A stretch of DNA of 64,000 bases. Source: Nothophaeocryptopus gaeumannii. Its lineage: Eukaryota > Ascomycota > Dothideomycetes > Mycosphaerellales > Mycosphaerellaceae. The stretch spans positions 1,550,001 through 1,614,000 of the forward strand of contig JASISA010000040.1 of NCBI GenBank assembly GCA_031771865.1, read 5' to 3'. The notes beneath the pieces are model-generated. The model saw nothing but the letters and a program-made list of their open reading frames with translations, did not search any database and had not been told where the DNA came from. Of the stretch, positions 34,582 through 43,595 are shown piece after piece (positions within the stretch are counted from its first letter, which is position 1; each line of letters starts with the position of its first letter). The position numbers were made by a program, and so were the translations under genes.

Positions 34582-34848
34582 ATGTTTGCGTCGGACTCAG
34601 ATGAAGTCGGAGGACCATACGAAGGTCGACAACAAGGTGAATACTACTTCAGCCGGGTCAATGAATACAGAGGTAGGATAATCGATTGGTTCGTCGATTA
34701 TCATCGTGACACCTCTCACGACGGAACTAGGCGCTACGACCCTGGTACAAGATGCATAATGCATGAAACCTGCGAGGCCATTGACAAATCACGTTTGAAC
34801 AACAAACACGGTCTCCAGGGGCGAGTGCATCGCACTGTAATACGCTAG
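34582..34848 (+). CDS. small hypothetical protein
   Basis: 88-codon ATG-initiated ORF (MFASDSDEVGGPYEGRQQGE...), polar, with a YYFSRVNEYRGRIIDWFVDY stretch rich in aromatics. No recognised domain, no visible intron, and no homologue in the window. May be real or chance. Confidence 0.3.
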   Translation: MFASDSDEVGGPYEGRQQGEYYFSRVNEYRGRIIDWFVDYHRDTSHDGTRRYDPGTRCIMHETCEAIDKSRLNNKHGLQGRVHRTVIR

Positions 34849-34968
34849 AGATGCTCACACACCCCGCCCTTTAGCGAAGATCTTGCTCGGAGAACTGAGG
34901 ACGACATTCTTCGCCAAATTCATTCCTGACAGCACGAGTAGAACACGAAGAAATCCATCGGCCAAATA

Positions 34969-35283
34969 ATGTTCCTTATCACCGCGATACAAGGGAAGGG
35001 CAAAGGAGTTGTCGCATCACAGCCGATTCCTGCAGGCACTTTGACTGTATATGAGGCACCCATCGTCACAATTCCCAAATATACCAACGAGGGACGTTAC
35101 TCAACGTTCATCTTGCCTCAATTACAACACCTCGCTCCTGCACAGAAGCATGAATTTTTCGTGTTGAACAACAGCTTCCACGACATGCGGCCAATCGAAT
35201 TTCAAAAACATGCTTCTCTCGCGGTGCCGGTTTCCGGTCCAGATCGTGAGGAAATTTACAAGAGCTTCCAAATTTGCCTGTAA
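34969..35283 (+). pseudogene. SET-domain protein, N-terminal fragment
   Basis: MFLITAIQGKGKGVVASQPI followed by PAGTLTVYEAPIV is the start of a SET methyltransferase-type domain, as in fungal SMYD-like proteins (I..KG.G..A...I..GT...E.P). It ends with a TAA at 35283, before the NHS/C and Y-containing catalytic motifs. The remaining 105 residues cannot form the active site. Truncated gene. Confidence 0.65.
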
Positions 35284-36069
35284 ATGAAAGAGTCGTTCAG
35301 CGATTCGCTTGCCGAGGAAGACAATCAGTGGCAACATACATTTGCCTCTCTGAAGTGGGTGCACATCTGTCTGTTAGGCGCGCAATCACCTACGCAATAT
35401 TTGAGGCTGCGCGGACGATTCTGTAGCTGAATACAAAGCGCAACAGCTGTAGACTTGAGATAGGGAGGCTTCATATGCTTTAGATTTTTCTCTTGTGAAG
35501 GAACAGACGTTGACTTGGCCTCTATAAATTAGTAGATTCTAGTAGGAACTTCTAATACTATCTACTGTGCAAAGAAGGCATTTAACATCGCGCAAGTTGA
35601 GTGTTGGTCACTATATTGTAGGTACATCGTCGGCTTGAGTCTTAAGGCAAGGCTTGTTGTGAGTTCATAGCTAGAGCCACTACCAACACCCTCTATCTTG
35701 TTGCAGTAAATTAGTCCGCAGAGTATGATTAACTGCGAAGGAGTATACATCACTAAAGTTAGATCTAGATCAGAGAAAATAAATGCTAGACAATGGAGAT
35801 GTTACATCTCGCGACACAGGGCCTCGTGACACAGGGCGTCAACGCCACCAAGGAGACAATGTTACTACGCCAGCGGATATCCATAAACCCACCGTGAACA
35901 TTGGGAGTGCTGCCCGCTACCAACTTATATGCTCTCGACTGTTGGCACTGTAAATGTCACGCTAGTCTAAGAGTTCCTCAGTATGCAGATTTGGACAATT
36001 GTCGATACTAAAATGAGATGATGTAAAGTTGTCGAATGGCTGGGGCTTGCCTTGAAATATAGCCTGGTT
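35284..36069. other. intergenic, partly AT-rich
   Basis: About 790 bp. 35500-35800 is AT- and TA-rich like decayed repeats. No gene supported. Confidence 0.5.
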
Positions 36070-38865
36070 TCAGGCTTCTTCCATACAGGAAGGCAGGTTG
36101 GCCATGTTGACCGTGTGGGATGCACAGAAGGCCGTGCAACGTCTGCCATCTCGGAGGCAGGGACATTCAGCCCTACAGTCCTTACAGGTACACCCTAGAT
36201 CCCGTAAGGCCTTAACCAGCTCCTCGAACCGCTGGCCGTCGCCTTCCACCGGGAGATAATGACCAGGATCGCTAAGCACCACTTCTTCCAATGCAGACAC
36301 CGCCGGGCCTAGCTGATATGCCAGCGCTTCATTCGTAGCACCTTGGTTGACTCCGATCCAGCACAGCGTCTCCAAGAGATGCACGATGTCCTTGTCATCC
36401 CAGAACGAGCCCCCCGTCATGAGACATGGGCCCGAGTCGCCTATGGTGAGAACAGCATGGACCGTTCCGGGTCCCATAACCAAGACATCTCCAAGACCCA
36501 GCACAACCGCCCGTGCTTTGTTACCCGGATCCCAGTGGATCCCTTCGTCCGCAAGCTTGGTCCAGTCCGGAGCAGACATGGCGGAAGGAGGCACAAACAT
36601 CCAGAGCTTATAGCCAAGGAGGTTTCGCACCCAGGTAGAGCCACCACTATCCACGTGTGCACCGGAGAATGCCCCAGGCCAGGCAAGCAGGTTGAATCTA
36701 CGCGAGCCGGCCACATCAAAGGGCGTCATGGCAATTTGCTTCGCAAGGACACCCGGCGACTTCGCATGCTTGAGAGCCCGAGCCTTGCACCTCTCAACAA
36801 TCAAGTCTAGGAGACGGAACCTGTCCATTCTTAGAAAACTTGGCACACTAGCGCCAGTAAGATCTGGCAAATTAAGCAGATTGACTGGCTTCTGTTGCAT
36901 GCTATCCCACGCTTCGAGATCGCAGAGTGCGGCGATCTGAGATACCTGGACCGAGCGAGGTTGCATTTCGCCGTGGTAGCCGTCTACGTCTAAGCCGTCG
37001 AAGACCGAACGCAGGATGCCGGCATATCTTGAAGCAGACCACTCGTCAGCATCGTCGAAATGCTCTCGGTAGAGGGTTGGCTTTGCAAAGGATCGCATCC
37101 TCACCGCCTCGTCCGCAAACTTCTCAGCAGATAGCTCGTACAGGTCACCTTGGTGGCCAGACTCGTCAGTATCTGCACTAGCGAATTGAATACGTGCGAT
37201 CCATTTTCGCAATAAATCATCGGGTGCTGTGGCCTCCAGCTTCTGTGCGTGATGTGCCCATTGTAGCAGCTCTTCGCTCGCTCGCTCTCCTGAATGAGGT
37301 GGGAGCGTGCAGATCACACAGGATCCGTTACAGAACTTGCACACCGGCGCCTCGAGTGGGCGAGGCACACGGTTGCAGTGCATGCTAGAGTCCGGGGTCG
37401 ACTCGAAAGCGCGTCCATCCACGACGGACTCTAGAAATGCGTCCAGTGACGATGCTGCTGAATGCGGCACTTCTGACGTCCCAAGAGCCGGCCTTCCGCT
37501 ATTTGAAACACAAGCTTCATCATAGGTGAACCGCGAGCTGCGGGCGCCGGGCCCCTGTTGCTGATGAACTATGGCCTTATCGCTTTCTTGCATGGAAAAG
37601 GAACATTCATACGGCGGTACCACTTGGGGCGAAAGAATATCCTTTTCATGTGCTGCCGCACTATGCATAGATTGGCTGCATTCGTTGCCTTGACGCAGTT
37701 GCTCGCTGTCTATACCGTGTTCCGGTCCCTGATCGAGCACGGGATCCCCGATTTGCTGATGATCTTCCGCGTGGTGCTGAGCTGCCCGTAGTATGTCGTC
37801 CGATATAGCATGTGCAGCGCTCCCCGGCGTCTTCCTTGTCTTGCGAGGGGTCCTTGTTTCCGGCCCTTGGGATAGACCTGATTTCCGTCTTGCACTGGCT
37901 ACCACAGATCTTCCAGTCGTGGCAGCAGGTTGCGATGACTTGCTAAGCGGCGAGAGGCTAGAGAAGCCGGTAGAGCTCTTCAGCTCCAGGACCTCATCAG
38001 TATAATCCATCTTTTGCTTCTTATGGCGATAAAGGGCATCGCTAGACAGACCTTGCTCTTCGTACAGCTCTCTGCTTGCGGTCTCGACGTCGCAAATCAT
38101 GAGATGCGCTGTCGTAGCGGCCTTCAAGCCTATTTGCGTCCGACTTCCAACCTGTGTACGGTTATAGATAGCGCGCTGCAACACGTCCAGCGCCTGTTTT
38201 AGATTCGTGGTCTTGCTGATCTCTGCAACATGTCCCAGTAGACGCTTAGATAGACCAGCTGGATCCACTTGGTCCGGAGAGAATACCCTTTGCTGTTGTG
38301 CCTTCTCGTACCACTCTATTCCCCAATTTCGGCTGATGATGTTGAGTTTTCCCCTTCGAGCAGCATCCGTCGACGTTCCAAATTGAATGCATATCCTGAC
38401 CGTCTGACGTCCCCTCAAGCTGTCTAAGAACGCATCTTCCGTGCGACAGTCGGGGTCTAAGCAACTCTTCCGCAATTCGTGCGCCCTCGCGTAACGCCAA
38501 ACAAGAGCCACAGAAAGTGCGTGATCCTCAGCTTGGTCAGCTAGATGCTCGAGGATGTCCTTTACCACATCTGCTTGGTTGACTTCAGGAGCTCGCAGAC
38601 GAGCCAACAGTGAAACATTGTCATCAGAAGGGCGAATCGTGTCAAGGGTGTCTTCGACATCGCTGATCGGCAAGCAGTCTAGTCGGGCCCCAATCTCGCC
38701 TTCCGCTGCTCGACGGCTTGCACTGCGAGTACTCTTGCGCAACCCAGATGTCCCTGGAGCAGGGTGAGCGATGTCCGTATGTGATCGTGCTGTGGTTCGA
38801 GGGTCGGGCACTCCATCTTTGTCACGGAACGTCGGAACATAACCCGTTGCAAGGGAAGGTAGCAT
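36070..38865 (-). CDS. JmjC-like dioxygenase fused to a CXC-type Cys motif
   Basis: Single intact exon of 931 residues from ATG at 38865. Residues 1-430 are largely polar and Ser/Ala/Gln-rich with a basic start; a CKFCNGSCVIC Cys cluster sits near residue 490. A JmjC/cupin domain occupies about 690-830: NLLAWPGAFSGAHVDSGGS with Fe ligands H737 and D739, the presumed 2-oxoglutarate-binding K753 in LGYKLWMFVPP, and H803 in MGPGTVHAVL. All key residues are present, so an active Fe(II)/2OG dioxygenase (histone or nucleic-acid demethylase-like) is plausible. Residues 892-914 form CTCKDCRAECPCLRDGRRC followed by TAFC, a CXC/tesmin-like zinc motif often used for DNA binding. The gene sits alone amid transposon debris, with no intron and no obvious partner. 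Confidence 0.75.
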   Translation of the reverse strand: MLPSLATGYVPTFRDKDGVPDPRTTARSHTDIAHPAPGTSGLRKSTRSASRRAAEGEIGARLDCLPISDVEDTLDTIRPSDDNVSLLARLRAPEVNQADVVKDILEHLADQAEDHALSVALVWRYARAHELRKSCLDPDCRTEDAFLDSLRGRQTVRICIQFGTSTDAARRGKLNIISRNWGIEWYEKAQQQRVFSPDQVDPAGLSKRLLGHVAEISKTTNLKQALDVLQRAIYNRTQVGSRTQIGLKAATTAHLMICDVETASRELYEEQGLSSDALYRHKKQKMDYTDEVLELKSSTGFSSLSPLSKSSQPAATTGRSVVASARRKSGLSQGPETRTPRKTRKTPGSAAHAISDDILRAAQHHAEDHQQIGDPVLDQGPEHGIDSEQLRQGNECSQSMHSAAAHEKDILSPQVVPPYECSFSMQESDKAIVHQQQGPGARSSRFTYDEACVSNSGRPALGTSEVPHSAASSLDAFLESVVDGRAFESTPDSSMHCNRVPRPLEAPVCKFCNGSCVICTLPPHSGERASEELLQWAHHAQKLEATAPDDLLRKWIARIQFASADTDESGHQGDLYELSAEKFADEAVRMRSFAKPTLYREHFDDADEWSASRYAGILRSVFDGLDVDGYHGEMQPRSVQVSQIAALCDLEAWDSMQQKPVNLLNLPDLTGASVPSFLRMDRFRLLDLIVERCKARALKHAKSPGVLAKQIAMTPFDVAGSRRFNLLAWPGAFSGAHVDSGGSTWVRNLLGYKLWMFVPPSAMSAPDWTKLADEGIHWDPGNKARAVVLGLGDVLVMGPGTVHAVLTIGDSGPCLMTGGSFWDDKDIVHLLETLCWIGVNQGATNEALAYQLGPAVSALEEVVLSDPGHYLPVEGDGQRFEELVKALRDLGCTCKDCRAECPCLRDGRRCTAFCASHTVNMANLPSCMEEA

Positions 38866-39337
38866 TGCTGCCGCTAGATATTTATGCGATAGGCAAGTAG
38901 TTGTCCGTATCTCCTCAACCGCGGAGGGCTATATCAAGTAGAAGGCGTTTTGTAGATGGCGATGTCCTCCGCGGCCGGACTTTGCCCAACGCTGAGTCAT
39001 TACCCCGGCCCAGTTACCAGCTAGTCGGCACATCCTGCTGGAACAGCTTGAAAAACACGAAACCAGCGAGATACCCAATTCTTGGAATTCAGTAGTTCTA
39101 CAGTGCATACACGCGTTCTGAAGGACCTGCGAGGTGCTGTGAAGTCAGACGCGTCGCCCAGCGCGTCTACCGCGACATAGCGACCTCGTGGCCCTAGGAG
39201 AACAATTGGCCCAACCTATACCGCGAGCACGCTTACTAACTAGCAAAGTACCTTCGCGACATACAGAACTGTATCGACCGTTCGCAGAGCCGGACAGTCC
39301 CCGCAGCCTATGTTACAGCCATTATCATTGGCGCCGC
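38866..39337. other. intergenic, 5' flank of the JmjC gene
   Basis: About 470 bp. Contains the JmjC promoter region; nothing else recognised. Confidence 0.5.
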
Positions 39338-39693
39338 ACGCAAGTGCGTATGTTACCGCAATGACGATCACAAGTTCTTCACCAAGACTGGAGTAACGGT
39401 AGCGTATTGCTTCAGCTTGGCAATTAGATCGCTTTGCCACGCAGATTGTGTTTCGCCGCGCAAAGGTTGAGGGCATTGAGGTGTCCATCATCCCAGACAA
39501 GGACGCGGATCCGCAGCATGTGGCGAGAGTGACGAAGTGGGGTAAGAAGGTGGAAGAGGAGTTAGATTCGAAGGTGTTTATCAAGATTATAGAGGAAGTA
39601 AGTAACCGGTAACTAAAGGGTGGCGGATTGATGAAGGAGCTGACACATATGTACGCAGGTCCACCTCGAGATGGGATTGGCGGGTCACGGCGA
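39338..39693 (+). pseudogene. duplicated dynamin-Copia junction with internal deletion
   Basis: The first 90 bp match the reverse complement of 25943-26032 (Copia protease region) and the following ~265 bp match the reverse complement of 25310-25574 (dynamin exon 1 end, intron 1, exon 2 start). Together they form one collinear copy lacking the 368 bp between, including the dynamin start codon and P-loop. The intron is retained, so it was copied as DNA. Differences are mostly G-to-A on this strand (atg to ata, gtgagt to gtaagt, cacatgtgtgc to cacatatgtac), as RIP would leave. Confidence 0.85.
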
Positions 39694-39810
39694 GCACCAG
39701 CGATAGATCCTCGTAGAATCTCTAGCCCAATTCGCCGCCTTGCTACCCATATCTATGAGCTGTCTGATAAACAGATTAGCAAGAGTGTGTAATAGGCAAA
39801 CATACTCGTC

Positions 39811-40086
39811 TTACACTGCTTCGTCGCCATCCCTATTATAAGCCCCGTAAACCTTATGCGGCAAGTGTTGGAAGTCTGATATGCTGTCTACTCCGCAATG
39901 GACGTCGACGATGATGTGGGTATGTTCGTACTCTCGAGGCTGCCAGTGAAAGTAGCATTGATCACTACTAAAGCCGAGATGATTGAAGAAAGCTTTCGTG
40001 ATCTCCTCATCGCTTGGATTGTTGACTGTCCTGAATCTGAGGACTATGCGTTGTGGTGAAACGAGTTCTGGTGTGGCCGCTGCCAT
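39811..40086 (-). CDS. small hypothetical protein with an HxH motif
   Basis: 91-residue ORF from ATG at 40086 (MAAATPELVSPQRIVLRFRT...). A beta-like RIVLRFRTV, a helix, then EYEHTHIIVDVHCGV with an H-x-H between hydrophobic residues, and near the end VYGAYNRDGDEA. The order is faintly like the HUH endonuclease fold of rolling-circle Rep proteins (strand, HUH, Tyr motif), but the catalytic YxxK is not clear and the length is too short. An upstream frame extends to 40191 but begins with GTG. Family unassigned. Confidence 0.4.
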   Translation of the reverse strand: MAAATPELVSPQRIVLRFRTVNNPSDEEITKAFFNHLGFSSDQCYFHWQPREYEHTHIIVDVHCGVDSISDFQHLPHKVYGAYNRDGDEAV

Positions 40087-40491
40087 TGCGCTGGATATGT
40101 AATGCTCTGGTCGATTGATTCCACGGCCGATCAGTAGCGTGAGTATGGTGATGGCGAGAAAAGACGGTGTGTACGATAGAGAACGGTGCACGTTTCAGCA
40201 TTCGGGGTCAACGCATCCGATCAACTCGGGCTACCTGCCTGCACTATTTTTAGCAACAGCGGCAGCACTGGGCAGCATTACATAGCAAGCGCTAACTTAA
40301 CTTATCAGCTTGCGGCACAGCTTGGCCAGCAGCGCCAGGAATAATTGAAGCATGGAGACACTGGCGTTGGCACGAATGAGATAGTCGTGCTCATATTATC
40401 CGGGTCTCGCCTTGTGACCAGTCGTCTAAATTTCTCTCCATAACCACCTCGAAACGACTTCTTCAACCAGCAGCTACGAGGGCCGCAGATC

Positions 40492-40719
40492 ATGTGCACC
40501 AAGCGCATGATTCACTACAGTGGCTGCGGCCACGCATGGAACGCGGAGATGTTGAAATGTGCAGCTGCGCGCCAGAGACCAGGTCAAACACCTTGTGTCC
40601 CGCCGACAGGCCACCAGCGAGATCTGCCTCAGACACTGGACAATCAAGACAGAAACACGCCTGGCCGCTGTCCAGCTTGCATGCCCACAACACCGCCCAG
40701 TTCAGTTGGATCACAGTGA
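40492..40719 (+). CDS. small Cys-rich protein, MC-CGH-CxxC family (copy 1)
   Basis: 75 residues starting MCTKRMIHYSGCGHAW, then C, C, and a final CPAC. The pattern MCx(n)CGHx(n)Cx(n)Cx(n)CxxC matches the ORFs at 46799-47071 and 58198-58419 and suggests a small zinc-binding fold. No signal peptide, so probably intracellular. It lies just upstream of a Copia gag. Function unknown. Confidence 0.55.
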   Translation: MCTKRMIHYSGCGHAWNAEMLKCAAARQRPGQTPCVPPTGHQRDLPQTLDNQDRNTPGRCPACMPTTPPSSVGSQ

Positions 40720-40739
40720 AAGTCTGCTGCTGGAATCCT

Positions 40740-41885
40740 ACGTAACTTATAGGTGCGATCAGCTATGGGGCTTTGTCGACAAGGACCACCTCAAGCTGAA
40801 GCCTGTGAAGCGAACGAAAGAGGAGGATAACGAACGTAGAGAGCGTGTTGAGGTGTGGGGGGGCTAAGAAGTATCAAGCTCCCGCATTCATCGTCGCTAA
40901 CTGCAGTCAGTCTATTGTCGACAACTGCAAAGCTTATCAAGCCCCTAATGATCTGTCAAGCCATCTCAAGGACACATACAGTCAGACAGGCAAGTCCGAG
41001 AAGTACTCACTGTATCTCCAATTCGAGTCACACGTACACCAGCGAGGACCTCGACAAGTTCTGTCAGCAATATCAAGCTAAGCTTGCACAGTTGAAGGAC
41101 ACCTACCTAGCCATATCAAAGGCTCAGGCATTCTACCGCTTCCTCTTCCAGATCGCGCCATACTTCCCCACTTACGCATCCAACAAGCGGATAGAGTTGA
41201 GGCAGATGAGCGAGAAGCTGCAGGATAGCACCACAGTCACGCTTGACAAGATGATCGCCGAGCTCATCGATGAGTCGGCTGCACAGCAGAACAAGTCCGC
41301 CAGTCTTGCAGCCAAGCAGACCACACCTTATCTGGCACAATCTCAAGGTCAAGACCAGGGTCAAGGCCAGGGTCAGGGTCAGAACAACAACAAAAACAAC
41401 AACAACCCCAACGGCATCCGCGGCGACGCACAACGTGGACGCGGCGGTCGAGGTCGTGGAACTGCATCTCGCGGCGGCAACCCACAAGGAGGCCGTCGCA
41501 ATGACCACAACAATAACCCACAGCAGCAGTTGTACCCCAACTCCTGTTTTGGCTGTGGCAGGAACAACCATCAAGACACTCAGTGTTGGCGACTACATCC
41601 TGAGCTTGGCCCTGCCGGCTTCAAGCCAAAGCAGCAAGGCAATGGCCAACAACGCCCACAGTCGCAACAGTAGAACAACACTGTCGAGCTGCCTACCGCT
41701 GAGTCCGCAAGCTTTGCGGCTTATGGACTTGATGAACTCATGACACACCCATCCGGCACACGGCGCATGTGGATGGCTACCGAGATCAACGTCCATTGCA
41801 AATTGAGGACACTGATGCGATATAGGCTGTCACTCAAACCTTTCTTGCAGTCAAGAACGACACCAATTGGGTAGTCGTTGAACAT
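40740..41885 (+). mobile_element. Ty1/copia gag remnant
   Basis: Gag in shifting frames from about 40745 (LWGFVDKDHLKLKPVKRTKE). A frame break falls at a run of seven G at about 40855-40863. From about 41040 a long open part gives FCQQYQAKLAQLKDTYLAIS, a Gln/Gly repeat (QGQDQGQGQGQGQ) and an Asn/Arg/Gly linker, and the zinc knuckle CFGCGRNNHQDTQCWRLHPE. After a TAG it continues to the protease edge (VKNDTNWVV) and stops near 41885. It is a second, distinct Copia relative of the 25.9-27.4 kb element (similar core, different linker), on the opposite strand. No protease or RT body. Inactive. Confidence 0.8.
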
Positions 41886-42380
41886 CTTCAGGCCACCGAT
41901 ATTACCATTCCTCGCAAAATTGCTGAAGCTAAGGCCTCACCAGAGTGGGTGCAGCGGTGGTATAGTTGTTCCATTAGAACGTATCGACTAGCTAGTAAAC
42001 GAACCGCCTTCACGACTCAGCATGGGACAAAGTCCGACCCCGGCACTTGATATGTTACTCTGTAGTGTCGCGAAAACATCCACATGTTGAGTATCACAAC
42101 TTTTGCCATCTAATCGTAATACAGTGCGCTACATTAACCTCTCAGAGTCCTGAAAAGTCGAGAAGTCGGGCGCGTACGCCTAGAAGCTAATGTAAGAAGG
42201 AAGTACATCACGTCCGACATACAGGCTGCCTATGGAGGCTTAGAACCCCAGACGGCGCTCATGCGAGCGGCTAGCAGCATGTCACCTACGATCGACCCTC
42301 GCCGGCCAGCGCGACTCAGCGACGATAACTAGGTCTAAGTGAGACGTTAGCCCGATTTCAGGCTTCTCCGCCGGTCCCAG
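41886..42380. other. unassigned sequence
   Basis: About 500 bp between the gag remnant and the DUF3435-like scrap. No gene or repeat supported. Confidence 0.45.
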
Positions 42381-42625
42381 GGTGGTCTGAAGAGAAGACT
42401 TCGCGAGATGTACGGAACCGCCACACGTGCAAGGGAATCGACCCTGTATGACGCACACCATAACGCGCGCCGATCTCACCAGAGCACGCTCAAGGCTGTT
42501 CGGAAAGCGCTCATCGCTGAGAGTAGGAGAGCATATCGAAAGCGACAGCCCGTGGTAGACATTAAGCGGTGGTTGTACGGCGATATCTAGGGCAAGACGC
42601 CGCACACGCCAGAAGAGTAGCCTCT
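42381..42625 (+). pseudogene. possible DUF3435/FluG-type recombinase scrap
   Basis: Frame reading KRRLREMYGTATRARESTLY then RKALIAESRRAYRKRQPVVD and IKRWLYGDI* is similar to the region after the catalytic domain of fungal DUF3435 proteins ('...R..Y..T.PV.DI.RQL.G'). Stops at 42588 and beyond. Only about 70 residues. It joins directly to a GTP cyclohydrolase fragment. Tentative. Confidence 0.35.
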
Positions 42626-42633
42626 GCTCAGTT

Positions 42634-43115
42634 ACTAGCTCCATGTCGAGAGCTTCGTCAACAATGCCCTCTTCCACGAGGGACACCATGAAATGATCAT
42701 TGTCAAGGACATTAAATCTACAGCATGTGCGAGCACCACCTCGTGCTCTTCACAGGGAAGGCACATTCCATTCGCATTCATGTCGCCTTTCCTAATCTGA
42801 GCTAACGAACACCCTCAGATGCACATCGGCTACATCCCCTCCGACACTATCATCGGATGTTCCAAGCTCCCACGCATCGCCGAGATGTTCTCCCGGCGGC
42901 TGCAAATTCAGAAGCGTCTTACCAAGGAGGTTGCCCACGCTATCATGGAAGTCGTCAACCCGGAAGGCGTCGCTGTTGTCATGGAGTCGTGCCACCTGTA
43001 CATGGTGACGCGAGGTGTCGAGAAGACGGGGACCACCACCATCACTAGCTGCTTCCTCGACTGCTTTGACGAGCCCAAGATACGCAACGAGTTCGTTGGG
43101 GTTAACAGGAAATGA
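42634..43115 (+). pseudogene. GTP cyclohydrolase I fragment
   Basis: GTP cyclohydrolase I makes dihydroneopterin triphosphate, the first step to folate and tetrahydrobiopterin. Here the frame runs ESFVNNALFHEGHHEMIIVK DI, shifts by one base, gives the zinc-binding CEHHLVLFTGK, crosses a degraded intron (donor GCACAT, acceptor CCCTCAG at about 42820), and ends HIGYIPSDTIIGCSKLPRIA...MVTRGVEKTGTTTITSCFL...FVGVNRK. The active-site C, H and E residues are present but the N-terminal ~half is absent and a frameshift precedes CEHH. A captured or translocated gene fragment; the functional gene is elsewhere. Confidence 0.85.
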
Positions 43116-43595
43116 CCGTAAGGACGGGCAGCGCAAGCGTCACTTAGGTGACGAGAGAAGTAGCAACCCTATGAGGTTGGAAGCAAGGCTTTGGCTCGGT
43201 GCCTAGTCGAAAACCTAGTAGATCGACGTTGTAAACATTGTCAGGTAAGTCTAGAGACCCTTTTCAATTGTAGAATTCGCCAGTGAATACATAGTACCGC
43301 AGGTGTCCAAAGCAAGTTGCTGGGATATGCGTTGAAGTACGTTGTCATGTGAAGATGGAGGAGGATTTGGGTGCATGTCTAACAGTCCTGCAGCTTCACT
43401 TCCTAAATCACAGCTTTCACATGTGGAATGGTCCAGAAGCACAACGCGTATCTTGAGTCATAAAGCAAACGACGCAACGGGCTGGCTTGCCGAGCGTGTT
43501 TGTTGTTGTTTTTTTCCAAAGTACTCCAGCTTCGTATCACGAACTTCATACAAGCTTTGCAGGCTCGTCTACCCGCATTACTCGTGAGCAACAAC
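43116..43595. other. intergenic, promoter of the C2H2 gene
   Basis: About 480 bp with no gene. Short T-run (gtttgttgttgttttttt) near 43500. Confidence 0.5.

Noticed and set aside
36343..38202. Several plus-strand ORFs inside the JmjC gene
   Set aside because: Antisense shadows of an intact 931-codon gene with clear motifs.
41116..41574. Minus-strand ORFs opposite Copia gag
   Set aside because: Val/Leu-rich shadow of a Gln/Asn/Gly-rich frame.
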